From positions 1,302,001 through 1,366,000 of the forward strand of contig NZ_CP089593.1 in NCBI RefSeq assembly GCF_021249405.1: DNA of 64,000 bases, read 5' to 3'. The notes beneath the pieces are model-generated. The model was not told where the DNA came from and made no database searches. It saw only the letters and a program-made list of their open reading frames with translations. This DNA comes from Halobacterium zhouii. Its GTDB lineage: Archaea; Halobacteriota; Halobacteria; Halobacteriales; Halobacteriaceae. This document shows, piece by piece, positions 9,683-18,695 of the stretch. The translations under genes were made by a program, and so were the position numbers. Positions within the stretch are counted from its first letter, which is position 1; each line of letters opens with the position of its first letter.

Positions 9683-10027
9683 CCACGGCCAGTAGTCCGT
9701 CCGTGGCTGAGAGGGTCCTGAGGTCGCGTTTGAGTGGAGGTTCGACCTTCGGGCTACGGCAGTCAACGTCGAGCACTTCGTGTTGCCAGTGCCGGCCGTC
9801 CTTCCCGTTCCAGACCCCGTACAGCGTCACCTTTGGGGCGTGAGCACCCCGAAGCGGATCGTGAAATAGTGCACAAACTCGGTCGCTTCCATCCACGAGC
9901 CCCGGGTCGACTGTGATACGTCCACGGGGAACGTGAGGTGTTGGGCGGGCACGCCAGCGTCGGTCGCCCGTTCAATGAACCCGTAGTCGTTGCTCAACAA
10001 CACCTCCCGAAGTCTCAGAGTTCCCAC
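9650..10027 (-). pseudogene. Probable frameshifted remnant of a hypothetical gene
   Basis: One minus frame starting at 10027 reads as a plausible protein (MGTLRLREVLLSNDYGFIE, then EATEFVHYFTIRFGVLTP) and stops at 9827. A second frame continues with equally protein-like text (KVTLYGVWNGKDGRHWQHEV) down to about 9650, overlapping the 3' end of the ATPase gene. A single frameshift near 9840 would join them. The family is not recognised, and the left limit is approximate. Two unrelated short ORFs or non-coding DNA remain possible. Confidence 0.35.
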
Positions 10028-10063
10028 GAGGCACCCACATCATCTCGTTGCGACGCGAGTTTG

Positions 10064-11302
10064 TCAGTCGCTGTTGCACGCGTCATCAACAACAGACATT
10101 TCGACAGTTCGTGCCGGTCTGAACGCCATTGCGAGTGCCAGGAGGACGAGATTGATACCAACGAGTACGAGGAGCGCGAGGTCGTACGACCCAGTCAGCG
10201 TCCGAAACCACCCTGCAAGAAGGGGAGTGATTCCGCCAGCGAGGTAGCCCACACCGATAACAAACGCGCTCAAACGACTCGCCGCCGCAGGTGATGCGGC
10301 GTAATCGACGGGGAGCGTGAACGCGAGTGCCGCCGCACCCCCGATTCCAACCCCCATCAGAATCGCCCAGACCCACGGCGCAAGTAGTGGCCGGAGCGTG
10401 ACGCCGACGAGGCCGACCGCACTCGTGGCGAGTGCGAATGCGAGCGCGGGGCGGCGGTCGGCGGTTCGAAGGCTCACACCGGAAACCACGAGCGCACCGA
10501 CGACTTGCCCGGCGACTGATACCGTTAACAGGTAGCCAGCGGCTGATGCACTCCAGCCGAGATGGACGTACAGCGGTGCGAGCCACGTCAGTTCCACGAA
10601 GTAGATCGCCACGACACCGACGAGCAATCCGGCGAGTAACCACGCCCACGGTCGCCGCCAGGGAAGCGCACTGATCTCCATCCCGGCTGCCGCCCCGGGG
10701 TGCTGGTCCCGTTCAGTTATCCCCCGACGGCGTATCGCGAGCCATACGCCACCGCCGAGTACGGCGAGACCACCCCACGTCGCGAGGGCGGTCGTCCACG
10801 TACCGAACGCTTCCGCGAGCGGAGCAGTCAGCGCGGATGCGAGACCCGCTCCACCAACGAGGGTCGCCATGTACAGGCCCGTCACGACGCCCGCGTTCTC
10901 GGGGAAGTACATCCCGACGAGTCTCGGAAGAACTGCCTGCGCGACCGCGATACCGACACTCACCCCAATCGTCGTCGCGAAGAGGACTATAACGTGTGCA
11001 CTCCATGCTCGCGCGAACGTGGCAACGGCGATCACTCCGAGCGAGATTGTCGTCACACGCTCACTCCCGAGGCGGTTCGTGAGCATCGGCGTCAAAAACG
11101 CGAACACCCCCATACTGAGTGTCGGAATCACGGTGAGGAGGCTTACGCCGACGTATCCCAGTCCGACCGTCGAGCGGATCTGTTCGAGAACTGGTGACAC
11201 TGAGGCGATCGCTGGCCGGAGGTTGACAGCCGCGAGGAGAAGAGCTGTCAAGATCACTCGCTGTTGAGTCCTTCTATTCATCACGAGATACTCCGAGTGC
11301 AC
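10064..11302 (-). CDS. MFS transporter of the CynX/NimT type
   Basis: This 412-residue membrane protein has about twelve hydrophobic segments. The first segment (LLLAAVNLRPAIASVSPVLE) is typical of the cyanate/nitroimidazole (CynX/NimT) branch of the major facilitator superfamily, where the arginine sits in helix 1. It would act as a secondary transporter in the cell membrane, with substrate unknown. The start at 11302 gives MHSEYLVMNRR; the ATG seven codons later is equally likely. It is divergent from the Old Yellow Enzyme gene, so the two may share a promoter region at 11303-11451. Confidence 0.85.
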   Translation of the reverse strand: MHSEYLVMNRRTQQRVILTALLLAAVNLRPAIASVSPVLEQIRSTVGLGYVGVSLLTVIPTLSMGVFAFLTPMLTNRLGSERVTTISLGVIAVATFARAWSAHVIVLFATTIGVSVGIAVAQAVLPRLVGMYFPENAGVVTGLYMATLVGGAGLASALTAPLAEAFGTWTTALATWGGLAVLGGGVWLAIRRRGITERDQHPGAAAGMEISALPWRRPWAWLLAGLLVGVVAIYFVELTWLAPLYVHLGWSASAAGYLLTVSVAGQVVGALVVSGVSLRTADRRPALAFALATSAVGLVGVTLRPLLAPWVWAILMGVGIGGAAALAFTLPVDYAASPAAASRLSAFVIGVGYLAGGITPLLAGWFRTLTGSYDLALLVLVGINLVLLALAMAFRPARTVEMSVVDDACNSD

Positions 11303-11451
11303 TCATACGCACGTACTGTCTTGTGTGGGGGGCGACGTTGGTAAAGTCCAATGAATGCGGCACGGGGCACTGGCCATCGCGGATACGGCGCTGGTTCACG
11401 GCATCGACCGGCACGCTTCCCGGTTGGATTCGTTGGTTCGCGAGGCCACTT

Positions 11452-12600
11452 ATGCCGTCACAGCCTACCGTCGTTGTGACCGACACCGACATCCTCTTCG
11501 ACTCGTTCGACCTCGACGGACTCACCCTCGACAACCGCGTCGGCCTCGCACCAATGACGCGTACGAGCGCGACCGATGACGGGCACGCGACCGAGCAGAT
11601 GGCCCGCTACTACGCGAGCTTCGCCCGCGGCGACTTCGGCTTCCTCGTCACCGAGGGCACACACCCCGATACCGAGTACAGCCAGGGCTACCCGAACCAG
11701 CCCGGTCTCGCAACGGACGCGCAAGCCGACGCTTGGACGCAGGTCACCGACGCCGTCCACGACGCAGGCGCACCCATCTTCGCGCAACTCATGCACGCCG
11801 GCGCGCTCTCCCAGGGGAACCGCTACACCGAGGAGACCGCCGGGCCGTCCGTGGTCACCCCGAAGGGTGAACAGCTCCCCATCTACGGCGGTGAGGGCGC
11901 GTTCCCGACGCCGAAACGGATGACCACCGAAGAGATCGACGACGCCATCGAGGGGTTCGCGGCCGCCGCCGAGCGCGCCGTCGACGCCGGCTTCGACGGC
12001 GTCGAAGTCCACGGTGCGAACGGCTACCTCCTCGACCAGTTCCTCACCGACTACACGAACGAGCGCGACGACGAGTACGGCGGGAGCGTCGAGAACCGCA
12101 TCCGCCTCACCACTGAGGTCATCGAGGCCGTTCAGGCGCGCACGCCCGACGAGTTCGTCGTCGGCGTCCGCCTCTCCCAGACGAAAGTCAACGACGACGA
12201 ACACGAGTGGGGCGAAGGCGAACAACAGGCCGAGGTCGTCTTCGAGGCCGTCAGCGACGCCGGTGCCGACTACGTCCACGTCACCGAACCCGACGTCACT
12301 GCGCCTGCCTTCGGCGAGACCGGCCCGACGCTCGCTGCGTACGCCGCTGAGTACGCCGACGCGCCCGTCATCGCGAACGGTAACCTCGGCGACCCCGACG
12401 CGGCCGTCGACGCGATCGAGGAAGACGACGCCGACCTCGTCGCGCAAGGGACTGCCGCGCTCGCGAACCACGACTGGCCCGCGCGCGTCCGCGACGACGA
12501 CTCCCTCGACGCGTTCTCCTTCGAGGACCGCCTCCTCCCCGACGCCACCCTCGACGACGACGAAGCCGCCGACGACATCGTCGTTCCCGCCGACGACTGA
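11452..12600 (+). CDS. Old Yellow Enzyme family FMN-dependent NAD(P)H:flavin oxidoreductase
   Basis: The ATG at 11452 gives 382 residues (MPSQPTVVVTDTDILFDSFD); a GTG at 11476 is an alternative. Features of the OYE TIM barrel are visible: NRVGLAPMTRTSA at the N-terminus, LMHAGALSQ, and HGANGYLLDQFL near residue 187, whose His/Asn pair binds the substrate, followed by GGSVENRIR. The enzyme reduces activated C=C bonds with FMN and NAD(P)H in the cytoplasm. No iron-sulfur C-terminal domain is present, so it is the short form rather than the 2,4-dienoyl-CoA reductase type. The physiological substrate cannot be read from the sequence. Confidence 0.9.
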   Translation: MPSQPTVVVTDTDILFDSFDLDGLTLDNRVGLAPMTRTSATDDGHATEQMARYYASFARGDFGFLVTEGTHPDTEYSQGYPNQPGLATDAQADAWTQVTDAVHDAGAPIFAQLMHAGALSQGNRYTEETAGPSVVTPKGEQLPIYGGEGAFPTPKRMTTEEIDDAIEGFAAAAERAVDAGFDGVEVHGANGYLLDQFLTDYTNERDDEYGGSVENRIRLTTEVIEAVQARTPDEFVVGVRLSQTKVNDDEHEWGEGEQQAEVVFEAVSDAGADYVHVTEPDVTAPAFGETGPTLAAYAAEYADAPVIANGNLGDPDAAVDAIEEDDADLVAQGTAALANHDWPARVRDDDSLDAFSFEDRLLPDATLDDDEAADDIVVPADD

Positions 12601-12821
12601 CCCGCCGAACTGGGGGCATTACTGGCCGCTGTAATAACCGGGACGTCGTGGGGGTCTACCACCGGTCATCACCCCACGAGGAGTACGTCTTACGTGCCTC
12701 CCGGAACAATTAAATCGCAAGACGGCGGCGAGTCATGATGAAATTCTATTGGCTACTCCTGTGACGTGTAGATGGTTTGTGGCCTGCTACGGGATCAAAA
12801 CGCAAGAAGGCGAAGAGATTC

Positions 12822-12846
12822 GGATGTTCCGTCAGGGATTCGAACC
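12822..12846 (-). other. Degenerate second copy of the tRNA-Glu 3' end (possible old attachment site)
   Basis: The sequence ccgtcagggattcgaacc, preceded by ggatgtt, matches the region around 53899-53926 with one difference (ggatgct at the right end). Similarity continues leftward by eye, including tcaaaac and aggcga, so both the tRNA end and the adjacent island-type flank appear duplicated. It stops 100 bases before the 42-bp repeat. Confidence 0.5.
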
Positions 12847-12946
12847 GAGTGGAGACGATCGGTCTCACATCGTTCGACCGCTGTGACTCCCCGGGTTCCA
12901 ATTCTGCCGCGTGCGCTACTCGCGGTCACGTTGTTCGCGTGAGAAG

Positions 12947-12988
12947 TGCTCCGTCAGGGATTCGAACCCTGGTCCTTGCCGTGAGAGG
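12947..12988 (-). repeat. attL: 42-bp copy of the 3' end of tRNA-Glu
   Basis: These 42 bases are identical to 53902-53943, which form the 3' part of the intact tRNA-Glu gene from the anticodon loop to the discriminator base. Immediately right of the copy the match ends, so this is only a tRNA fragment. That is the usual product of site-specific integration into a tRNA gene. Confidence 0.92.
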
Positions 12989-13578
12989 CCAGTTGGACCA
13001 GCCGGTGAAACCCCGCGTTCGGAGATCGTATACCCCTGCCCAACCCCCGTATTGAACCGTAGCAGTAGGAATTACAGTCTGAATATACATAAAGTACCGC
13101 TTCATAGCCTGTAAGGCAATCTCGATTTGGCGGACTGAACGACCAACTCGCCTCGAGCTACGTTTCCTGAGTACCGAATGACTGGAACTAGGACGCATCT
13201 ACAGCAATCACCGCTGAGACTTGGGATCCAAGCGTGTCTGGTGAGCAACGCGTCCCCCGCAAGAACTGTTCGTCTCGAATTTGCCCGTTAGAGGCAGAAT
13301 GAACCCATCGAATTCGGTAAAACCTACTCAAACAAAGTTAGCGTCCCCCCTCTCCGCGACAGGGAAGACAGATATATCGAAAACCCGTCATAAGAGGTCA
13401 CTGAAGCCTCCTCTTTCGCGATTCCTCCTCTTCGGAGTGGTGATTGATTTGATCACTAACCTACATAATGCATAGTTGGTCACGTAACGACCAGTATCCC
13501 TGATGTAGAAACTGTGCAGCCTCTGCACAGCGTGCATCGAATAACGTTACTGCGTTCTCCGATGTATCCCCGAATGTT

Positions 13579-15057
13579 ATGCCCAACGGTAACAATGAAC
13601 AAGAGCGGCGTTCTGTGCTGGAAAACCAAGAGCCAGTTGAGCCGTTTTTGGCAGTCCTATTGGCCGGAATAGTGGTGCTCTCCGTCGTCGGTGGCGTGAT
13701 TGGGTTCTCCAGCGCTGCCGGAGCGTCAGCAGCTACTATTACGATTAAGGCCACGACGACAAAAACCTCAGAAGCACCGGTAAACGCTCTTGCTTACGGC
13801 GGACAGCCTATCGAGTTGGAGATCTCGTATTCTGGATTGGGATCGGGGACGCATACGTTGGAGGTGATGGAGGGGGACACATTTGATGACTTTATCATGG
13901 AGGTCACGGTGAGTGGAGATAGTGGACAGAAGGAAGTGAGGATTCCTGCTGACAAGTTATGGGAGACGAAGGAATCTGATGCGGAAGTTGGAGCGGCACT
14001 GTACGTCAAATGGGGGAGTGCATTTTCAAACGAACTGAGTTTGCTATGGTCACGGACAACAATTTATACGAAAGGGTACCACGACGTTGGCGAGGTGAAT
14101 GAAGGGGAGGAAGTCACAGTGACCTTTTATGGGTGGTCCGGTGAGGATTCTGTGAATGCCTATCTGTTCGAAGATGACCCATTGCGTGGAGGACAAGACA
14201 ATATCCTAAAGGAAGACGAACAGATTCGGTTGAAGCAGGTTTCTCCGGAAAATAACTACTTCGAGGGGACGTTTACATTCACACCGAGTGAATATCTGGC
14301 GGGCGAAGCAGACGATAATATAATCGAGGTGCAGGCCCGGCCGAATGGAGCGGAGTACACAATTGAGTATCACCAACCCGATTTAGTCCGTAACATCACT
14401 GTCATCGAGAGTGCTCCCCCGACAGCAACTCCAACCGCCAGACCAACCACTTCAGCCCAAGAACCTGACGTCGACGGAGACACCGTTGGCATCTCAGTAA
14501 ATGGTGATTCGTTCACGGAAGACGAGACTGTGAAGGCGGACGTGACCGTTGAAAACACGGGAAACAGCCAACACACGTACTTTCTCGGATTCGGGGTTAT
14601 TGGCCCAGAGGGGGTCGTTTACGATAACAATGGGTCGACTGGACGAACTATCACGTTGGAACCCGGAGAGCAACGAACAGTTACGGTGAGTTGGAATGTG
14701 GAAGTGGATGCACCGTCGGGGAGTTACAGCGTCGGGACGAGTTTGTGGAAGGAAAGCGATCGGTCCGAGTTGACCACTCGGCTTGACTCGATACGAAAGG
14801 CCCAGGTATTCGAAATTGCGTCAGCATCCCCATCAGTCTCTTCAACGATACAGACTGAGCCATTAGATTCTACCCAGGCGGCATCAAACACTTTGATAGC
14901 CCAGGAAGGCGTCAGTCGATCCACGACTACCGCTCAAGAGGAGGCGGGCAGTCGGTCCACGACTACTACTCCAGAAAGCGTTCCCGGATTCGAGGCTACC
15001 ACGACTCTTCTGAGTATCCTCCTTCTTATTGTCATCCTCACCCGGCGTTCGAATTGA
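13579..15057 (+). CDS. Secreted surface protein with PGF-CTERM-like anchor
   Basis: This 492-residue protein begins with a hydrophobic segment (AVLLAGIVVLSVVGG, residues about 25-40), consistent with a signal peptide or anchor. Its body is rich in beta-strand, with a CARDB-like segment near residues 300-410 (VKADVTVENTGNS, then EPGEQRTVTVSW). A Thr/Ser/Pro-rich linker follows, and the end (VPGF, hydrophobic stretch, RR) resembles the PGF-CTERM sorting signal processed by an archaeosortase and lipid-anchored in haloarchaea. Codon use is AT-richer than in chromosomal neighbours, which suggests transfer. It is alone in orientation at the island edge. A partner or ligand is not visible. Confidence 0.72.
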   Translation: MPNGNNEQERRSVLENQEPVEPFLAVLLAGIVVLSVVGGVIGFSSAAGASAATITIKATTTKTSEAPVNALAYGGQPIELEISYSGLGSGTHTLEVMEGDTFDDFIMEVTVSGDSGQKEVRIPADKLWETKESDAEVGAALYVKWGSAFSNELSLLWSRTTIYTKGYHDVGEVNEGEEVTVTFYGWSGEDSVNAYLFEDDPLRGGQDNILKEDEQIRLKQVSPENNYFEGTFTFTPSEYLAGEADDNIIEVQARPNGAEYTIEYHQPDLVRNITVIESAPPTATPTARPTTSAQEPDVDGDTVGISVNGDSFTEDETVKADVTVENTGNSQHTYFLGFGVIGPEGVVYDNNGSTGRTITLEPGEQRTVTVSWNVEVDAPSGSYSVGTSLWKESDRSELTTRLDSIRKAQVFEIASASPSVSSTIQTEPLDSTQAASNTLIAQEGVSRSTTTAQEEAGSRSTTTTPESVPGFEATTTLLSILLLIVILTRRSN

Positions 15058-15142
15058 GACCGGTGGTAGACTCGATGTGTATCTTCACTGGATCCCCTGT
15101 CGGGGTTACAGGAGTGCGTCAACAGTTGATCTTGGGATGTTG

Positions 15143-16180
15143 TCACTGAAGCTCCTCTTGACGCCGACCGACATCAGTAATGCCGTCGGTGCCGTCTACC
15201 TTGATCCGGGTTGCCTGATCCCCGATACGTCGATTCGGCACGAAGAATCCACGTCGGATGGCGTGCGCCACGACCTCACCTACTTCGCCAACCTCCACCA
15301 CTTTGTCCAGTCCATTCGGACTTCGCACTTCGAGACGAACATCCGGGGTGTGAGGGATGTACTCTAACGATCCGGGGGTGTGCATCATGCTCGAACCAGT
15401 CATGTAGTCGCCGTACCAGCCAGTCAGCACCGCATTCGTGAACGCCTCATTCGTGATATGCTCAAGAGTCGCGTGATCGGTCCCGACGCCACCGATAAGG
15501 GCGAGGGCGATGCGGTCCCGGTGCTTCTCTGGAAGCCTCGTCCCGACATACTGCATCATCGGCGCGATATCTTCGTAGACCCGTGCATCGTTCGTCTCGA
15601 ACGCTGATTGAATGCGGTCAGCAATCGGGTCCAGCGCCGTCTTGATCGTCTCCTCGTCCCTGCTGCGCAACGCCCGCTTGACCGGTGCAGGATCTACCTC
15701 GATGAGATCAATCGTACTGTCAAAGCGCTCGGCGAGTTTCGTCAATTTCCGTGCCAAGACGGGATTCCGCGTGGCGGTGGCAACCCAGTGCGTCCCGGTG
15801 GGAATCTCGACCGGCAGTGCACGTAAGCGAGCCTCCACGGAGTCGAGGTTGGCCGCGACGTCCGCCTCGTGCCAGTAAATGTCCTTCACCGGACCGGTCG
15901 TGCCGGACGACCGACTTCGGACCAGGTCGTCCGCCGAATAGTGTTCTGGCACTAACTCCGTTGGGTCGAGGTTGCGGAGCGCGTCATCATCGAGACAGTC
16001 GAAGGTGGTCCGGAGGTCGGTCCACGTATGGATGTCGGCATAATCGATTCCTTGTTCACGTTGGAGTCGACGGTGATACGGCGCAGTTTCGCCGTGGAGC
16101 ACGATGCGGTCGCGAAGTTCCACTGGGAGGGTATCTGCCGTGGCGTCCTGTTCCGCCGCTCGCGGAGTATGTTCTGTCAT
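15143..16180 (-). CDS. Short PaaK-like adenylate-forming enzyme
   Basis: This 345-residue protein has the AMP-binding P-loop SRSSGTTGPVKDIYW (about residues 88-102) and a later GDQATR that resembles the ATP-binding aspartate motif of acyl-activating enzymes. The usual mobile C-terminal subdomain is missing, so the protein is much shorter than phenylacetate-CoA ligase (about 430). It would adenylate an unknown carboxylate. It is the last gene of an apparent three-gene minus operon and starts two bases past the stop of the phosphoesterase-like gene. Substrate and product are unknown, and a non-catalytic role is possible. Confidence 0.68.
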   Translation of the reverse strand: MTEHTPRAAEQDATADTLPVELRDRIVLHGETAPYHRRLQREQGIDYADIHTWTDLRTTFDCLDDDALRNLDPTELVPEHYSADDLVRSRSSGTTGPVKDIYWHEADVAANLDSVEARLRALPVEIPTGTHWVATATRNPVLARKLTKLAERFDSTIDLIEVDPAPVKRALRSRDEETIKTALDPIADRIQSAFETNDARVYEDIAPMMQYVGTRLPEKHRDRIALALIGGVGTDHATLEHITNEAFTNAVLTGWYGDYMTGSSMMHTPGSLEYIPHTPDVRLEVRSPNGLDKVVEVGEVGEVVAHAIRRGFFVPNRRIGDQATRIKVDGTDGITDVGRRQEELQ

Positions 16181-16182
16181 CG

Positions 16183-17019
16183 CTATTCTCCGATAACCTC
16201 GATTTGTTCGATAAGATGAGCGTCGCCGTCGGTCTCGGACGTGGGTGTCACTGTCAGCTCAGCGGTCGCGCCAGTCTCGCGGTACGACGGCGCACTAAGG
16301 ACCCCTTCGTGCTGAGTTCCAGCGATACCGTCCGTTGTCGTGATCGCTATCTCGAAGCCTTCGTCGCTAGGTATGAACTGCTCGGGAAGGCGATGGGCGA
16401 CAAGGATTGGTTCATCCGTCGTCGTTAGCTGTTCTTCGAAGGTTTTCCGCGAGCATTCGCCGGGAAACGTGTTCGTGGGAAGCCCCGCAAACGAAGGGAC
16501 CAACCCGTCGATACCGAGGAATCCTGGACAGTCACTGACGGGGGCGACGTGGTCGTATACTGCGGCTGTCGTCGCCAATACACGCGGAATATCCTGATTG
16601 CCTGCTATGTAGTAGAAATCACGCTCCATTTGCTCGAAAAACGCCGCGTAACGGCGGGCCGCACCTTCGTGTACTCGTGAGTCCTGATTGAGAGAACGGA
16701 CGGCATCAAGAATTCCGGAGATGTCTCCCTGTGTGTAGAGGTCCTTCGTCTCCGGAACAAACGCATCGAGGAGCGACCCCTCTGGGTCGTGGTCAGGCGG
16801 TGGCGCAAGCCGCAGGATATCACCGACGCAGATGATGCCATCATGCTCCGGAGCGATGTCAATCGGTACTTCCTGGGGATCCGCCACGACCACGTACGAC
16901 TGTTGCACCTCTGTCGATGGTGTATGCGTCTTGTCGATGGGGCGCTGCTCCACCGGGTCACGCACCCCCGACACCTCGCTGGTCAACGAGTTGCTGAGGC
17001 TTCCCATCGCCCGTATCAA
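16183..17019 (-). CDS. Degenerate calcineurin-like phosphoesterase family protein
   Basis: Up to 278 residues. The order VVVAD, DGIICVGDIL, YYIAGNQD and ILVAHRLPEQF follows the metallophosphoesterase blocks (D-x-H, GD, GNH(D/E), H), but the D-x-H and GNH histidines are replaced here (GNQD), so metal binding may be incomplete. The longest reading overlaps the upstream ligase gene by 62 bases; GTG codons at 16974 and 16965 would reduce this to 17 or 8 bases and are plausible starts. It lies between two adenylate-forming enzymes in one operon, so it may act on an adenylylated or phosphorylated intermediate. That role is inference. Confidence 0.5.
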   Translation of the reverse strand: MIRAMGSLSNSLTSEVSGVRDPVEQRPIDKTHTPSTEVQQSYVVVADPQEVPIDIAPEHDGIICVGDILRLAPPPDHDPEGSLLDAFVPETKDLYTQGDISGILDAVRSLNQDSRVHEGAARRYAAFFEQMERDFYYIAGNQDIPRVLATTAAVYDHVAPVSDCPGFLGIDGLVPSFAGLPTNTFPGECSRKTFEEQLTTTDEPILVAHRLPEQFIPSDEGFEIAITTTDGIAGTQHEGVLSAPSYRETGATAELTVTPTSETDGDAHLIEQIEVIGE

Positions 17020-18364
17020 TATTATCCACGATCTGGATTGCGAGACGGACGACCTCGGTATTCTCGACCACTTCCGTCAGATGTGAGTTACGCTCAAGGA
17101 GCATTGTCCCCAGCGTTTCCGCCGTCGTCATTGGAGTAGTCACGGCCGCCATATCGTCCACAACTTGTCCGACTAACCCCTCGTCTACACTCTCAATCAG
17201 GAGGGTGGCGACCTCCTGTCCGGTCGTTGGGTCGTGCTCGACGTGAACCTGGTAGTCTGCAGCGACCGCTTTCAGCTCTGGGTGGCTGTAGATGACGTCC
17301 TCGAACGTCTGTGTCGTGAGGTTTACCGCCCCCAAAATGAACTGCCACCCGCTCCGTCGCGGCGGCGTGATCTTACAGTCACTGTCAAGAGGACAGGAGC
17401 ATGGATTGGCATCCTCGACGATAGATACCACATCGCCGATAGCATAGCGGAGCAGTGGCATCCCAGATTCCGATATTGGGTTCAAGAGGTTTGTCACTAC
17501 GAGTCTCCCCTGTTCGCCTGCCGGGAGCGGTGCGCCGTCGTCATCCACGACTTCGACGTGGACGGACGTATCGAGAACGTGCAGGAATCCATCTTCTGGA
17601 CACTCGAAAGCGAAGGCCCCGGCCTCCGTTGATCCGACGTATTCGACGACCTCGGCGTCGTATAAGTCACCCAGTCGTTCCTTTCGACTCTCACTTACGG
17701 GCTCACCGACGACTACAACCAGATCGATGTCGGACGCAGCTGGATCGTAACCCGCGTCCCGAAGTTGGTGGCCTTTGGCGTCGATGTGAGACGCAAGGCC
17801 GTGCACGACGCTCGGCTGGTGCTCCTGAAGAATTTCCGCTTCTCGGTCCACCGGGTACGGCGTGTTCGCAATGGGAACGGTTGTGCAGCCGAGGCGGGCG
17901 AGTCCGCCTTCCGTCCCCATACAGGAGATATTGAGGCCGACGAACGGACAGTAATTGACCACGACATCAGTGGGTGTAACGCCGAAGTGCTCGAAGCCCC
18001 GTTGGACATCGTCGTAAATCCTGTCCATCTCGTCGTGACTCTTGAAAATCGTCTTGGGCTGGCCGGTCGTCCCCGACGTGTGGAAGGGGCGCCGAATCTG
18101 GGCGTCAGTCGCCTTAAACCGGAATTGATCCGTAACAGGCGGTTGGTTCGCCAATACGTCGGATGGCTCCACGATTGGAAGCTGTGTGAGGTCGTCAGTT
18201 GTCTGGGCATCAGTGGGTGTCAGTCCGTTCGCCTGCATCAACTCTCGATAAAATGGTGAATGGTCGTACGCGTACTCGACAGTGTGCTGCAGGCGTGTCT
18301 GCTTCAGCGTGGCGTGATCGGCCTCCGTAGCTTCCGGTCGCTTCGTGCCGGTGTGTCTCTTCAT
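16958..18364 (-). CDS. Phenylacetate-CoA ligase (PaaK/CapK) family enzyme
   Basis: This 468-residue protein has the full set of acyl-activating motifs: HTSGTTGQPKTIFKSH (P-loop, about residues 95-110), EYVGSTEAGAF, and LLRYAIGDVV with a cysteine group (CSCPLDSDC) next to it, as in PaaK proteins. A C-terminal subdomain is present. It should convert a carboxylate to its adenylate and then to a CoA thioester or amide in the cytoplasm. It is first in the operon with the phosphoesterase-like protein and the short paralogue. The substrate cannot be inferred; phenylacetate catabolism genes are absent from the neighbourhood. Confidence 0.78.
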   Translation of the reverse strand: MKRHTGTKRPEATEADHATLKQTRLQHTVEYAYDHSPFYRELMQANGLTPTDAQTTDDLTQLPIVEPSDVLANQPPVTDQFRFKATDAQIRRPFHTSGTTGQPKTIFKSHDEMDRIYDDVQRGFEHFGVTPTDVVVNYCPFVGLNISCMGTEGGLARLGCTTVPIANTPYPVDREAEILQEHQPSVVHGLASHIDAKGHQLRDAGYDPAASDIDLVVVVGEPVSESRKERLGDLYDAEVVEYVGSTEAGAFAFECPEDGFLHVLDTSVHVEVVDDDGAPLPAGEQGRLVVTNLLNPISESGMPLLRYAIGDVVSIVEDANPCSCPLDSDCKITPPRRSGWQFILGAVNLTTQTFEDVIYSHPELKAVAADYQVHVEHDPTTGQEVATLLIESVDEGLVGQVVDDMAAVTTPMTTAETLGTMLLERNSHLTEVVENTEVVRLAIQIVDNIDTGDGKPQQLVDQRGVGGA

Positions 18365-18695
18365 TTCTCTCCCCCTCCTACGGCAGTTATATTACTGGAA
18401 AATAGTTCAGTGTATTCGGTGCATAGTGTGCAGGGCATACACGGCGTGCGCGGTATGTTGTGGAACCACGCTAGCGATACTCTCAATGAACTGAGGCCGT
18501 CGATTACTGCCTTGAATGCTACCTGGTTCGAATGAGCGCCTTGTACCAAAGAATCGTCCGCGAGTTGCTGAACCGCCACGGCCAATCGGCCAACTGACTC
18601 AGCGCCCGCAACTGGTGTTGTAGATGTGTCAGCCCAACAAGTGACGTGTCAGACGCCTCCAGAAACTGGACGTGAATCGGCGACTCGCCAGTAAC
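18365..18695. other. Intergenic stretch without a supported gene
   Basis: Apart from the TATA box near 18390, these 331 bases show repeated gtgc/gcat runs at 18420-18460 but no clear gene. A minus-strand frame at 18361-18585 is open but cysteine- and serine-rich in a way unlike haloarchaeal proteins. Confidence 0.4.
18387..18394 (-). promoter_or_regulatory. TATA box for the PaaK-like operon
   Basis: The plus-strand ttatatta (taatataa on the coding strand) lies 23-30 bases upstream of the ATG at 18364. This spacing fits a leaderless haloarchaeal transcript. It is the only strongly AT-rich block in the area. Confidence 0.55.

Larger units (their letters stand above)
12601..13578. other. Gene-poor left junction of the integrated island
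   Basis: No convincing gene lies in these 978 bases. The stretch holds the 42-bp left attachment-site copy and, 100 bases before it, a partial older copy of the same tRNA end. From about 13050 the DNA becomes visibly AT-richer. Short ORFs here (for example at 13281-13475) have no acidic haloarchaeal composition and are not called. Confidence 0.6.

Noticed and set aside
8594-9766. Minus-strand ORF of 390 codons opposite the ATPase gene
   Set aside because: Arg/Val/Glu-rich mirror of coding DNA; Walker motifs lie on the plus strand.
12947-12988. A second functional tRNA-Glu gene at the left end
   Set aside because: Only the 3' part matches; the 5' half with D arm and acceptor strand is absent.
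18361-18585. Minus-strand ORF of 74 codons upstream of the PaaK-like operon
   Set aside because: Cys/Thr/Pro-rich, crosses the likely TATA box and lacks acidic haloarchaeal composition.
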